A stretch of DNA of 64,000 bases from NCBI RefSeq assembly GCF_002975275.1, contig NZ_PCOQ01000001.1, positions 248,001 through 312,000 on the forward strand, given 5' to 3'. Below the pieces are notes generated by a model, which was given only the letters and a program-made list of their open reading frames with translations, ran no database searches and was not told the origin of the DNA. Shown here piece after piece: positions 35,533 through 47,720 of the stretch (positions are counted from its first letter, which is position 1; every line of letters begins with the position of its first letter). This DNA is from Achromobacter sp. MYb9 (lineage in GTDB: Bacteria > Pseudomonadota > Gammaproteobacteria > Burkholderiales > Burkholderiaceae_B). The position numbers and the translations under genes are program-made.

Positions 35533-35732
35533 GGCAGAGAACACACGTAGTGCGTGAAGCGTGGGGGCACCCTCCCCCCGCCGGGCCGCCCCAAGGGGGG
35601 AGAGCCCCCTCGGGGGGCAGAGAACACACGTAGTGTGTGAAGCGTGGGGGCACCTTCCCCCGCCGGGCCGCCCCAAGGGGGAAGAGCCCCCTCGGGGGGC
35701 AGGAAGCCCGTAGGGCGCACCGTGGGGGCAAT
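35533..35732. repeat. Tandem 83-bp intergenic repeat, 2.4 copies
   Basis: Unit 1 (35533-35615) and unit 2 (35616-35697, 82 bp) are about 97% identical, and a partial third unit runs to ~35732. Each unit begins GGCAGAGAACACACGTAGTG and holds a GGGCCGCCCCAAGGGGG then CCCCCTCGGGGGG segment able to fold into GC-rich hairpins. It fills the gap between the small gene and the RDD gene and looks like a dispersed intergenic element. Confidence 0.85.
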
Positions 35733-35754
35733 CTTTATCGGATAATGCCCACCC

Positions 35755-36270
35755 ATGACGACAGACGCCCTTGACCAGACCCCCAACCGGCTGCGCCGGT
35801 TTGCCTGCATGATGTACGAAGCCGTGCTGCTGTTCGGCGTGGTGTTCCTGGCGGGCTACCTGCTGGACACGCTGACCCAGAGCAAGAACGCGCTGGAACT
35901 GCGGGCGGCCCGGCAGGCCTGGCTGTTCGTCGCGATAGGCGCCTACTTCGTGTTGTGCTGGCGCCGGCGGGGCCAGACCTTGCCCATGAAGACCTGGAAC
36001 ATCCGGCTGGTCGACCGCGACGGCAACACGCCGCCGACGTTCCGGCTGATCCTGCGCTACGTGCTGGTCTGGCCGTTGGTACTGGCCGGGGCTGCCGTGG
36101 TGTGGGGCGCCGCCAGCTTGACGGGCTGGGCCTCGATGGACATGTTCATCGTCGCCGCGCCCTTCACCATTTTCATCTGGTCCTGGTTCGACCCCGACGG
36201 GCAGTTCCTGCATGACCGCATCCTGGGCACGCGCCTGCGCAACGCGCCGCAGCGTCAGAAATCGCGCTGA
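35755..36270 (+). CDS. RDD-family membrane protein
   Basis: A 171-aa protein with three membrane segments. RLRRFACMMYEAVLLFGVVF is the first RDD-type helix, and WRRRGQTLPMKTWNIRLVDRDGNTPP and QFLHDRILGTRLRNAP are conserved RDD signatures. The role of this family is unclear (proposed transport). It starts 23 bp after the tandem repeat, with no obvious ribosome site. Confidence 0.85.
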   Translation: MTTDALDQTPNRLRRFACMMYEAVLLFGVVFLAGYLLDTLTQSKNALELRAARQAWLFVAIGAYFVLCWRRRGQTLPMKTWNIRLVDRDGNTPPTFRLILRYVLVWPLVLAGAAVVWGAASLTGWASMDMFIVAAPFTIFIWSWFDPDGQFLHDRILGTRLRNAPQRQKSR

Positions 36271-36402
36271 CGGTCCTTCGGCACACACAAACTATTACAA
36301 ACAGCAAAAGCATGCGGCGAATTCATCGCGTGCTTTCAGAAAATTGAAAGTCGCTCGCAAAGACAATGAGGCCCCCTTAAACAGACGCCTTCCGGACCTT
36401 TC

Positions 36403-37311
36403 ATGCGCGCTTTCCTTTCCCTTTTGTCGCTGGCCGCCGCCAGCGCGCTTTGCTTTCTGCCTGCCGGCGCCCTGGCCCAGAACGCGTCCGCCCAGCAAGA
36501 GATCGAATCGGCGACGAAAGCCGCCTTCGCCGCCGCCCAGCAAGGGCCGGCCGATGTGAAGCTGGGCGAGCAGGCGGTCGTGCGCCTGCCACAGAACATG
36601 TTCTTCGTTCCCCGCCTGCAGGCCGAGCGCCTGATGCAGGCCTACGGCAACGGCAAGGACCCCTCGCTGCTGGGCGTCGTGATGCCCAAGAGCGATGACG
36701 ACGACTGGGTGGTCACCGTCAATTTCGACAAGGCGGGCTACATCAAGGACGACGACGCGCGGAACTGGGACGTCAGCGAATTGCTGGATAGCCTGCGCGA
36801 AGGCACCGAACAGTCCAACGAAGAACGCAAGAAACGCGGCTTCCCCGAACTGACCGTGGACGGCTGGGTCGAGGCCCCCAAGTACGACAGCAACACGCAA
36901 CGGCTGGTCTGGTCGGTGGCCGCCAAGCACAAGGGCGCCGACGCTGGCGAAGACCCAACGGTGAACTACAACACCTATGCGCTGGGCCGCGACGGCTACA
37001 TCACGCTGGACCTGATCACCCAGCAAAGCCTGGTGCCCAAGGACAAGAACGCCGTGCTGGCGTTGCTGGACAATCTGAACTACGTGGACGGCAAGCGCTA
37101 CGCCGATTTCGATTCCTCGACCGACAAGGTCGCCGAATACGGGCTGGCCGCGCTGGTGGCCGGCGTGGCCGCGAAGAAGCTGGGGCTTTTCGCCGTCATC
37201 GCCGCGTTCCTGGCCAAGTTCGCCAAGGTCGGCATCCTGGCGGCCGCCGCGCTGGGCGGTGGGTTGTGGAAGCGCCTGCGAGGCAAAAAGGCCGACGCCC
37301 AGCAGCCTTGA
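36403..37311 (+). CDS. DUF2167 exported membrane-anchored protein
   Basis: A 302-aa protein with an N-terminal signal peptide (MRAFLSLLSLAAASALCFLPAGALAQN) and a C-terminal membrane segment (about residues 255-285) followed by a basic tail. The central body (QNMFFVPRLQAERLMQAYGNG, VVTVNFDKAGYIKDDDARNW, TVDGWVEAPKYD) fits DUF2167, a family of unknown function. Next to the RDD and LpxH-like genes; no functional link is evident. Confidence 0.85.
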   Translation: MRAFLSLLSLAAASALCFLPAGALAQNASAQQEIESATKAAFAAAQQGPADVKLGEQAVVRLPQNMFFVPRLQAERLMQAYGNGKDPSLLGVVMPKSDDDDWVVTVNFDKAGYIKDDDARNWDVSELLDSLREGTEQSNEERKKRGFPELTVDGWVEAPKYDSNTQRLVWSVAAKHKGADAGEDPTVNYNTYALGRDGYITLDLITQQSLVPKDKNAVLALLDNLNYVDGKRYADFDSSTDKVAEYGLAALVAGVAAKKLGLFAVIAAFLAKFAKVGILAAAALGGGLWKRLRGKKADAQQP

Positions 37312-37415
37312 GCATTCTCCCGTGACGGCGGCGCCACGCAAGACCGCCCCGCCGTCACAACAGCGTCACGGATTCTTCACACGCCCGTCATCGCCGGATG
37401 ATCTGATCCTGAGGC

Positions 37416-38288
37416 ATGACGACAGCCCACATGGAAGCGACCGTGAACGAAATCCGACCCGCGCACTGGCGTGCTCTCTGGATTTCCGATATTCACCTGG
37501 GCACTGCCGGGTGCAAGGCGGAATTCCTGCTCGATTTCCTGGACCACAACGATTCGGACACGCTGTATCTGGTGGGCGATATCGTGGACGGCTGGCAACT
37601 GCGCAAGCATTGGCATTGGCCGCGGGCGCACAACGACGTTATCCAGCGCATCCTGCGCAAAGCGCGCAACGGCACACGGGTGGTCTTCATCCCCGGCAAC
37701 CATGACGAATTCGCGCGCGAGTTCGCCGGCTATGCGTTCGGCGACATCGAAATCCTGGACGAAGACGTGCACGTCACGGCCAAGGGCCTGCGCCTGCTGG
37801 TGCTGCACGGCGACCAGTTCGACGGCGTGATCCAGCACAGCCGCTGGCTGGCCCATCTTGGCGACGGCCTCTACCAGCTGGCGCTCTGGATCAACCACCA
37901 TTTCAACCGGCTGCGGCACCGCCTGGGCCTGCATTACTGGTCCCTGTCGCAGTACTTGAAGCACAAGGTCAAGAACGCCGTCTCTTTCATTACGGATTTC
38001 GAGGAAGCGCTCGCAGGCGAAGCGCGCCGGCGCGGCCTGGACGGTGTCGTCTGCGGCCACATCCACAAGGCCGAGCTGCGCGACGTGGGCGGCATCCTGT
38101 ACTGCAACGACGGCGATTGGGTCGAAAGCCTGTCTGCCCTGGCGGAAACGCACGACGGCCAACTCCAACTGCTGGACTGGGCCGCCATCCAGGCGGAAAG
38201 ACAGGCGGAACCGGCCGTGCGCCCCCCGCGTTCGCTATCCCTGCCCGCTTTGCCCTCCGCACTGCGCCGCCAAAGCAAACACCCGTGA
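37416..38288 (+). CDS. LpxH-like metallophosphoesterase
   Basis: A 290-aa calcineurin-type phosphoesterase resembling UDP-2,3-diacylglucosamine diphosphatase. Metal-binding motifs are in order: WISDIHLGT (DxH), YLVGDIVDGW (GD), FIPGNHDEF (GNH), LLVLHGDQFD (H) and VCGHIHKAELR (GHxH). It is longer than LpxH (~240 aa) and matches a second LpxH-like subfamily, so its substrate may not be the lipid A precursor. The start is uncertain (ATG 37416, ATG 37431 or GTG 37443). The last ~30 residues are Pro/Arg/Ser-rich. Confidence 0.8.
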   Translation: MTTAHMEATVNEIRPAHWRALWISDIHLGTAGCKAEFLLDFLDHNDSDTLYLVGDIVDGWQLRKHWHWPRAHNDVIQRILRKARNGTRVVFIPGNHDEFAREFAGYAFGDIEILDEDVHVTAKGLRLLVLHGDQFDGVIQHSRWLAHLGDGLYQLALWINHHFNRLRHRLGLHYWSLSQYLKHKVKNAVSFITDFEEALAGEARRRGLDGVVCGHIHKAELRDVGGILYCNDGDWVESLSALAETHDGQLQLLDWAAIQAERQAEPAVRPPRSLSLPALPSALRRQSKHP

Positions 38289-38417
38289 TAACCCGTATGC
38301 GTCCCCATTACGCAACGGGGATATTGCAGTTCACGGCCCTCTAGGTCATGCTTGCATCTGAGGCAACGGGCGAGTTGGCCCGTTCACGCAGCTGCAACAT
38401 GCTTACAACATAGGGCC

Positions 38418-40163
38418 ATGAACGACCAATATCAGGCGCTCTACCAATCATTCCGCTGGCTGGTACCGACCCAGTTCAACATTGCGGATGCGTGCTGCCA
38501 CCGCTGGGCATCCAGTAGTCCGGATGCGCGGCGCATTGCCATCTACTACGAAGATGAGTCCGGCAACCGCGAGGTCTGGACCTATGCCCGACTGGCCGAG
38601 GCCGTCAATCAACTGGCCAATGGCCTGGTGAAAATGGGCGTGGGCCGCGGTGATCGGGTCGGTGTCGTTTTGGGGCAACGCCCCGAAACCGTCGTCGCCC
38701 ACATGGCCATCTACACGGTTGGCGGCGTCGTGCTGCCCCTGTCGGCCTTGTTCGGCCCCGAAGCCCTGGAAAGCCGCCTGCGCGACTCGGAAACCCGGGT
38801 CGCCATCGTGGACCACGCTTCCAGCGCCAATCTGCTTGCCGTCAGCGACAACTGCCCCAACCTGCAGCAAATCATCGGCATCGGCTTCGCCGACGAGCGT
38901 GTGCTGCCTTGGCGCAGCCTGCTGGCCCGCCAGCCCAGCGAATTCAAGGCCATCCCGACGCGGTCGTCCGACCCTGCCATCCTGCTCTACACGTCAGGCA
39001 CCACCGGCGCGCCGAAGGGCGCTCTGCTGCCGCACAGCGTGCTGATCGGCAACCTGCCGGGCTTCGTGGCCTCGCAGGACTGGTTCCCGAAGCCTGCCGA
39101 CGTGTTCTGGTCGCCGGCCGACTGGGCCTGGACGGGCGGCATGATGGATGCGCTGCTGCCCACGCTGTACTTCGGACACCCCATCGTGGGCACGCGTGGC
39201 CGCTTTTCCGCTGAACGCGCGTTCGAGCTCATGGAGCGCTATCAGGTCACCAACACCTTCCTCTTCCCCACGGCCCTGAAGATGATGATGAAGGCGGTGC
39301 CGGACCCCCGCAATCACTACCAGCTGGCCTTGCGCTCCATCATGAGCGCCGGCGAAAGCGTGGGCGAGACCGTCTTTGAATGGTGCCAGTCGGCGCTGGG
39401 CGTGACGCCCAACGAGATGTTCGGCCAGACCGAAATGAACTATGTGGTGGGCAACAGCCAGAAACGCTGGCCCGCCCGGCCGGGCAGCATGGGTCGCCCC
39501 TACCCCGGCCACCAGGTCGCGGTGCTGGACGATGACGGCAAGCCCGTCGCCGCTGGCGGAACCGGCGAAATCGCGGTCAACCGCCTGGACATCCACGGTT
39601 ATCCCGACCCCGTGATGTTCCTGGGCTATTGGCGCAACGAAGCCGCCACCCAGGCCAAATACAAAGGCGACTGGTGCCTGACCGGCGATCTCGCCACCGT
39701 CGATGCCGACGGCTACCTCTGGTACGCCGGCCGCGCCGACGACGTGTTCAAGTCGTCGGGTTACCGGATCGGCCCGGGCGAAATCGAAAGCTGCCTGATC
39801 GGGCATCCCGCGGTGGCCAACGCCGCCGTGGTGCCCAAGCCGGACGCCGAGCGCGGCGCCCTGGTCAAGGCATATGTGGTGTTGACGCCCGAATTCGCCC
39901 ACCGCGAGCGTGCCGACGTTATCGAGAACCTTCAGGAACACGTGCGCGAGCGCCTGGCGCCCTACGAGTACCCGAAAGAGATCGAATTCGTCGATGAACT
40001 GCCCATGACGACGACGGGCAAAATCCAGCGCCGCATCCTGCGCTTGCGCGAAGAAGAGCGCGCCCGGGCCGCCGCCCCGGTCCCCGCCGCCACGCCCCCA
40101 GCGGCAACCGCCGTTGACGCCGACGCGGCCCATGGCGCCCCCGAGAAGCAACCCGAGACCTGA
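38418..40163 (+). CDS. AMP-forming acyl-CoA synthetase
   Basis: A 581-aa adenylating enzyme that activates a carboxylic acid to acyl-CoA. The P-loop is ILLYTSGTTGAPKGALLPH, the A5 motif FGQTEMNYVVGN, A8 TGDLATVDADGYLWYAGRADDVFKSSGYRIGPGEIES, and the catalytic-lysine motif TTTGKIQRR near the C-terminus. It resembles medium-chain/acetyl-type synthetases. The start at 38418 (MNDQYQALYQSFRW) fits the family; an upstream in-frame ATG is unlikely. The last ~35 residues are Ala/Pro-rich. The gamma carbonic anhydrase gene follows after 4 bp. Confidence 0.88.
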   Translation: MNDQYQALYQSFRWLVPTQFNIADACCHRWASSSPDARRIAIYYEDESGNREVWTYARLAEAVNQLANGLVKMGVGRGDRVGVVLGQRPETVVAHMAIYTVGGVVLPLSALFGPEALESRLRDSETRVAIVDHASSANLLAVSDNCPNLQQIIGIGFADERVLPWRSLLARQPSEFKAIPTRSSDPAILLYTSGTTGAPKGALLPHSVLIGNLPGFVASQDWFPKPADVFWSPADWAWTGGMMDALLPTLYFGHPIVGTRGRFSAERAFELMERYQVTNTFLFPTALKMMMKAVPDPRNHYQLALRSIMSAGESVGETVFEWCQSALGVTPNEMFGQTEMNYVVGNSQKRWPARPGSMGRPYPGHQVAVLDDDGKPVAAGGTGEIAVNRLDIHGYPDPVMFLGYWRNEAATQAKYKGDWCLTGDLATVDADGYLWYAGRADDVFKSSGYRIGPGEIESCLIGHPAVANAAVVPKPDAERGALVKAYVVLTPEFAHRERADVIENLQEHVRERLAPYEYPKEIEFVDELPMTTTGKIQRRILRLREEERARAAAPVPAATPPAATAVDADAAHGAPEKQPET

Positions 40164-40167
40164 AGCC

Positions 40168-40689
40168 ATGCCGATTTACCAGCTTGACGATCTGATCCCC
40201 CGCATCGACCCCGCCGCTTACGTGGCCGACAGTGCCGACATCATCGGCAATGTCACCCTGGAGGCGGGCGTCAGCATCTGGTCGAACGTATCGATCCGCG
40301 GCGACAACGACGCCATCCTGATCCGCCACGGCACCAATATCCAGGAATCCAGCGTCCTGCACGTGGACAGCGGCTGTCCCATGACGATCGGTCCCAATGT
40401 GACGGTGGGCCACCAGGCCATGCTGCACGGATGCACCATCCACGAAGGCGCCCTGGTAGGCATGCAGGCGATCGTCCTGAACAATGCGGTCATCGGGCGC
40501 AATTGCCTGATCGGCGCGGGCGCGATCATCCCCGAAGATCGGGTCATTCCCGACAATTCCCTGGTGATCGGCATTGGCAAGATCGTGCGTGAACTCTCGG
40601 AAGACGAAATCGCCAATCTGCACAAAAACACCGCCCATTACGTGGCGCGGGGCCAACACTACAAGACCGCGCTGAAACGGCTTGCCTGA
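40168..40689 (+). CDS. Gamma carbonic anhydrase family protein
   Basis: A 173-aa left-handed beta-helix trimer protein of the YrdA/CaiE type. Three predicted metal ligands are His65, His82 and His87 (SSVLHVDSGC, VGHQAMLHGC). Repeated hexapeptides (VTLEAG, VSIWSN, VTVGHQ, ALVGMQ, CLIGAG) span residues 25-150. It is 4 bp after the acyl-CoA synthetase and probably co-transcribed. Carbonic anhydrase activity is not certain in this subfamily. Confidence 0.9.
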   Translation: MPIYQLDDLIPRIDPAAYVADSADIIGNVTLEAGVSIWSNVSIRGDNDAILIRHGTNIQESSVLHVDSGCPMTIGPNVTVGHQAMLHGCTIHEGALVGMQAIVLNNAVIGRNCLIGAGAIIPEDRVIPDNSLVIGIGKIVRELSEDEIANLHKNTAHYVARGQHYKTALKRLA

Positions 40690-40710
40690 CCCCCGTGGGG
40701 AACCGCCCAA

Positions 40711-40731
40711 CCCCCTGCTGCCAGCAGGGGG
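40711..40731 (+). terminator. Hairpin between gamma carbonic anhydrase and hslO
   Basis: CCCCCTGCT-GCC-AGCAGGGGG, a perfect 9-bp stem 22 bp after the stop, without a T-run. Confidence 0.5.
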
Positions 40732-40762
40732 AATCGGGCGCCTGATCGGCTAACATTCCGCT

Positions 40763-41692
40763 ATGACCGATCAGCTTAAAAAATACCTTACCGAAGACCG
40801 CAGCGTCCGTATCCAGGCCGTGCGCCTGGACACGACCTGGAAGGCCGTTCAAGCCAACCACGATTACCCGCCCGCCATCACCCATCTGCTGGGCGAACTG
40901 GTGGCCGCGTCCACCCTGCTTGCCGCCAACATCAAGTTCGAAGGCTCGCTGGTGCTCCAGATCCAGGGCGATGGCCCCATCGCGCTGCTGGTGGTGGAAT
41001 GCCGTTCCGACCTGAGCCTGCGCGCCACCGTCAAAGTGCGCGAAGGCCACGAGGTTCCCGCCGACGGCACGATGCAAAGCCTGCTGAACCCGGGCGGCAA
41101 CGGCCGCTTCATCGTGGTGCTGGACCCGCAGCGCAAGCTGCCGGGCCAACAGGCCTACCAGGGCATCGTGCCGCTGGAAGGCGAAACCGTGGCCGAAGCC
41201 CTGCAACACTACATGAAGGCTTCCGAGCAACTGGACACCCGCCTGTGGCTGGCGGCCGACGCCGACCATGCCGCCGGCATGCTGATCCAGCGCCTGCCCT
41301 ATCACGGCGGCTCGGATGCGCCGCTGCTGACCGAACAGGCCGCGGCGGAAACCTGGGACCGCACTAACGCGCTGGCCAGTACCCTCAAGCGCGATGAAGT
41401 GCTGGAAGCCGAGATCGACACGCTGATCCATCGCCTGTTCTGGGAAGACACCCTGCTGGCGTTCGATCCCGTGACGGTGCGCTGGCACTGCCCATGCACC
41501 CGCGAACGCGTGGCAAGCATGCTGCGTTCGCTGGGCGAAGAGGAAGTCAACAGCGTGCTGGCCGAGCGGGGCCAGGTGGACGTGTCCTGCGACTTCTGCG
41601 GCAAGCCCTACAAGTTCGACGCCGTTGACTGCGCCACCTTGTTCGCGCCCCACCAACCGCCGGCCGACGACGCCCCGCCGACCGTGCATTGA
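40763..41692 (+). CDS. hslO: Hsp33 redox-regulated chaperone
   Basis: A 309-aa cytoplasmic holdase activated by oxidation. The zinc-binding redox switch is intact: Cys243 and Cys245 (HCPCTRE) with Cys276 and Cys279 (CDFCGKPY). The N-terminal body (VRIQAVRLDTTWKAVQANHDYPPAITHLLGELVAAS, LVLQIQGDGPIALLVVECRSDLSLRA) is typical. Preceded by a hairpin, so likely its own transcript. Confidence 0.95.
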   Translation: MTDQLKKYLTEDRSVRIQAVRLDTTWKAVQANHDYPPAITHLLGELVAASTLLAANIKFEGSLVLQIQGDGPIALLVVECRSDLSLRATVKVREGHEVPADGTMQSLLNPGGNGRFIVVLDPQRKLPGQQAYQGIVPLEGETVAEALQHYMKASEQLDTRLWLAADADHAAGMLIQRLPYHGGSDAPLLTEQAAAETWDRTNALASTLKRDEVLEAEIDTLIHRLFWEDTLLAFDPVTVRWHCPCTRERVASMLRSLGEEEVNSVLAERGQVDVSCDFCGKPYKFDAVDCATLFAPHQPPADDAPPTVH

Positions 41693-41781
41693 TTCCCCGC
41701 CGGCCCGCGACAAGGGTCGGTTTCGTCCCTTCGGATAGTCCGTATCGACAGGCGGTCATGCCCGCGCCACACTGCGCAGCC

Positions 41782-42522
41782 ATGACCGCCTTTTTCTTTG
41801 CCTGCCCTCGTCAACGGGGCGCCGCCGCCATCGAATTCGCCGTGGCCGGCGCGGTCGTGCTGATGCTGGGTCTGCTGGCGATCGACGCCGCCCGTTGGCA
41901 GGCGGTGCGGCAGATGGCGCACCTGGCGCTGATTGAAGCGGCCCGTGCCGGCGCGACCGCCCACGGCGACCCCGCCCGCATGCGGCAAGCCTTTCAACAC
42001 GCGTTGCTGCCGTTGCACGCCGGCGCGGACGACGACGCCCGCAAGACCGGCGCGCGGCGCCGGCAGCAGCGTGCCCAGGGCGGGATCACGGCGCTTGCCG
42101 GACTGACGCCCTGGCGCATCGAAATCCTGCAGCCCGGCGCCCGCGCGTTCCGCGAACACGGCCGCGCCGGCCTGGCGGTCGCTGCGGCGCCAGGCATGCG
42201 CGCGATCGACAACGACTACCAAGACCTTCAACATGCGCGCAGGCCTCCGCGGCCGGGGGGCATGAGCATCTTCGAGGCCAACACACTGAAGCTGCGCTTG
42301 ACCTACCTGCATCGCCCCTGGCTGCCGCCCTTGCGCGCGCTGCTCGCCGTCATGGGGCGCGACGACGCCAGCTACGCGGGCGTGGCCCGCGCAAACGGTT
42401 TGCTGCCGATCCAGGTAGAACTGGAAATGGAAATGCACTCGCACCCGGTCGATTGGGCGAACAAGACGCCCTGGCCGGTGGGAATGGTGGTGGGTGCGTG
42501 CCGCGACACTCGCTGCCGCTGA
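41782..42522 (+). CDS. Orphan TadE-like pseudopilin-type protein
   Basis: A ~246-aa protein with a TadE-type N-terminus: RQRGAAAIEFAVAGAVVLMLGLLAIDAARWQAVRQMAHLALIEAARAGA, a short basic segment, G-x-AAIEF and a single membrane helix as in Flp-pilus minor pilins. The rest (about residues 75-246) is unlike other TadE proteins I know. No tad/flp secretion genes are in the window. The start is uncertain (ATG at 41782 or at 41758). It converges on ftsB with 8 bp between stops. Confidence 0.7.
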   Translation: MTAFFFACPRQRGAAAIEFAVAGAVVLMLGLLAIDAARWQAVRQMAHLALIEAARAGATAHGDPARMRQAFQHALLPLHAGADDDARKTGARRRQQRAQGGITALAGLTPWRIEILQPGARAFREHGRAGLAVAAAPGMRAIDNDYQDLQHARRPPRPGGMSIFEANTLKLRLTYLHRPWLPPLRALLAVMGRDDASYAGVARANGLLPIQVELEMEMHSHPVDWANKTPWPVGMVVGACRDTRCR

Positions 42523-42530
42523 GGAATGCC

Positions 42531-42974
42531 TCAGTGCCGGGTCGTGGCGTTATTGGCGGAATTGGCGGGTTTGGGTGCGGCAGGAGCCGCCGCGCGGTTG
42601 GCGGGCGGTTTGGCGGCTGCCGGTGCGTTGGCGCGCGTGGCAGCGGCCGGCCGGGCTGCGGGGTCGGCCGTCAACGCGGCGCCGGCAGCGGGAGGTTGCG
42701 TGTTTTGCGGCAGGATGTGCACGAAGACCTCGCCCTCGCGCATCATGCCGAGTTCGCCGCGGGCGCGCTCTTCGACGGCGCCGGAGCCGCCTTCAAGATC
42801 CCGCACTTCGGCTTCCAGCGCGGCATTGCGCGCGCGCAGGCCTTCATTGGTCTCGCGCTGCTCCGCCACTTGGCGTTGCAGATCCCAGACCTTGAACCAG
42901 CCGCCCTTACCCAGCCACAGCGGGTATTGGATCAAGCCTACCAGCACGAACAGCACCAGGAACAACAGGCGCAT
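42531..42974 (-). CDS. ftsB: Cell-division protein FtsB with Ala/Pro-rich tail
   Basis: A 147-aa bitopic divisome protein: one N-terminal membrane helix ([22 protein letters not shown]), a coiled coil with [30 protein letters not shown], and the [20 protein letters not shown] motif, all classic FtsB. E. coli FtsB is 103 aa; the extra ~50 residues here are Ala/Pro/Asn-rich low complexity. It lies 71 bp after eno, with a GCGGCGC-CAG-GCGCCGC hairpin (43015-43031) in the gap. Confidence 0.92.
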   Translation of the reverse strand: MRLLFLVLFVLVGLIQYPLWLGKGGWFKVWDLQRQVAEQRETNEGLRARNAALEAEVRDLEGGSGAVEERARGELGMMREGEVFVHILPQNTQPPAAGAALTADPAARPAAATRANAPAAAKPPANRAAAPAAPKPANSANNATTRH

Positions 42975-43045
42975 ACGCGAGAACCCTCAGAGCAGTCGTG
43001 GCGCGGATGCGGAAGCGGCGCCAGGCGCCGCCACCGCGCTTCCCA

Positions 43046-44621
<1,576 letters not shown>

Positions 44622-44651
44622 GGGGTTCCTTCAGGGCAGTTGCGTGGGTTG

Positions 44652-44738
44652 GTATCTGATTTCGGATACGACAACGCCGCCAGTGTGGCCCAAGCCGTCT
44701 GGCGACGCATATCCGATGCTAATTGGTTGTATCCGAAA
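44652..44738. promoter_or_regulatory. Intergenic region with repeated GTATC/GATAC half-sites
   Basis: Within the 202-bp gap between pyrG and DUF1330-eno, GTATC-N8-GATAC (44652-44669) is followed by ATATCCGAT (44709-44717) and TGTATCCGAAA (44728-44738). TTTCGGATAC near 44660-44669 and GTATCCGAAA at 44729-44738 are inverted copies about 70 bp apart, a layout that suggests regulator binding at the promoter of DUF1330-eno. Confidence 0.35.
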
Positions 44739-44823
44739 GCAGCGCCGCCGTATAGCGCGGCACTGGGGGACGGGCCCGCGGCCCCGAGGATCCGCTTACG
44801 GAACTCGAGACCGCAGGCGCGCA

Positions 44824-46521
<1,698 letters not shown>

Positions 46522-46697
46522 TTATAGCCGGGAGGCGGCGGTTATTTGGGTTTTCCCCTAGCGATGACGCGTAACATTTGGCAGCACTCGAAACGCGTTG
46601 ACGGCAAGCGCGTTGCATGGCGCGGCGCAGCGTCATGCTATGTTCGATCCCTAATTTTTTGACTGCTGTTTTTTCTCAACACTTGCCGCCCTTGCCG

Positions 46698-47699
46698 ATG
46701 ATCGATTCCGTCCGGTCCCCCTCTTCCCTCGCCTGGCGTCTGGCGCTTACCGCCGTCTTCCTGCGCCTGGCCTACTCGGCCGTGGTCCAGGGATTCATGC
46801 TGTTCGGTTTACCCGACACCCGGCAAATGCGGGAACTGCATGCCCAACCCGAGTACCTGGCCCCGCTGCTGGCCCATATCGTCATGGGGGCGGTGATCGC
46901 GGGCTTGACGACCTGGGGCGCCATGCGCCGCTGGCTCGCGCGCCACGACACCATGGCGGTGGACGAACCCCGCAAGCTCTTCGGCACTTTCATCGCCCTG
47001 CTGCTGGTCTATACCCTGGCCGTGGCCGCCGGCATGGCCTTCCTGCACAACGTGCTGATGCAGTTCGTCATGACCCACCGCGGCACGCTGGAGGAATGGT
47101 CCGGCGTCGGCGTGATCGGCCAGTTCCTGACGCTGGGCATCGTCGTGCGCGTCGCGACTATCTTGCTGGAGATCATCGGCGTCTGCCTTGTCGTGCGCAT
47201 TGCCACCTGGACCGTGCAGCCCGCCGGCCCCGCCGGTGGTCCGCCGTACGACCAGCGGCACGCGGCCTGGATCACCGGGCTGACCGTGCTGATCTGGCAA
47301 CTGGGCGTCTCCATCACGTTGGGCGGCGTCCTGCAGATGCAGTCCCGCGATGCGGGCTGGACGGCCTTCACGCTGGGCTATCTGGCCCTGCCCGCGATAG
47401 TGCTGGCGATGTGCGTGCTGCTCTGCCTGAACCTGCTGCCGCGCGCGATCGGCGCGGCGCGGCTGGGCCGGGCGGTGGCCCACGGCACGCTGGCGTTCTG
47501 GCTGGCCCAGGCGCTGGGCGTCGGCCTGGGTTTCCTGGCCGTCCGGGCAATGAGCTGGGACCAACTCATTCGCGCCGCATCCTCCTCGGTGACGGCATGG
47601 GTGGCGCTGCTGGCCTACGGGTTGCTGCTGGCCCTGGCCTGCGTCATCGGCCGACAGGCGCTGTACCCGCGCGCGAAGACCGCTGCGCCGCAGGCCTGA
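46698..47699 (+). CDS. Multi-pass membrane protein of unknown function
   Basis: A 333-aa protein with about eight hydrophobic helices and short loops, starting MIDSVRSPSSLAWRLALTAVFLRLAYSAVVQGFMLFGLPD. I do not recognise a family. Polar residues are scarce inside the helices, and one cytoplasmic loop has Arg/His/Asp (RRWLARHDTMAVDEPRK). It is divergent from pyrG across ~220 bp and ends at a bidirectional terminator shared with aminopeptidase P. Start chosen at 46698; upstream in-frame starts give an improbable N-terminus. Confidence 0.6.
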   Translation: MIDSVRSPSSLAWRLALTAVFLRLAYSAVVQGFMLFGLPDTRQMRELHAQPEYLAPLLAHIVMGAVIAGLTTWGAMRRWLARHDTMAVDEPRKLFGTFIALLLVYTLAVAAGMAFLHNVLMQFVMTHRGTLEEWSGVGVIGQFLTLGIVVRVATILLEIIGVCLVVRIATWTVQPAGPAGGPPYDQRHAAWITGLTVLIWQLGVSITLGGVLQMQSRDAGWTAFTLGYLALPAIVLAMCVLLCLNLLPRAIGAARLGRAVAHGTLAFWLAQALGVGLGFLAVRAMSWDQLIRAASSSVTAWVALLAYGLLLALACVIGRQALYPRAKTAAPQA

Positions 47700-47720
47700 G
47701 CCACGGGTCGCGACAAAGTA

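Noticed and set aside
35533..35732. Possible CRISPR array
   Set aside because: The units are contiguous 83-bp repeats with no unique spacers and no cas genes; they are an intergenic tandem element.
36307..36331. AAAGCA...TGCTTT hairpin before the DUF2167 gene
   Set aside because: It is short, with mismatches and no T-run; it could be chance.
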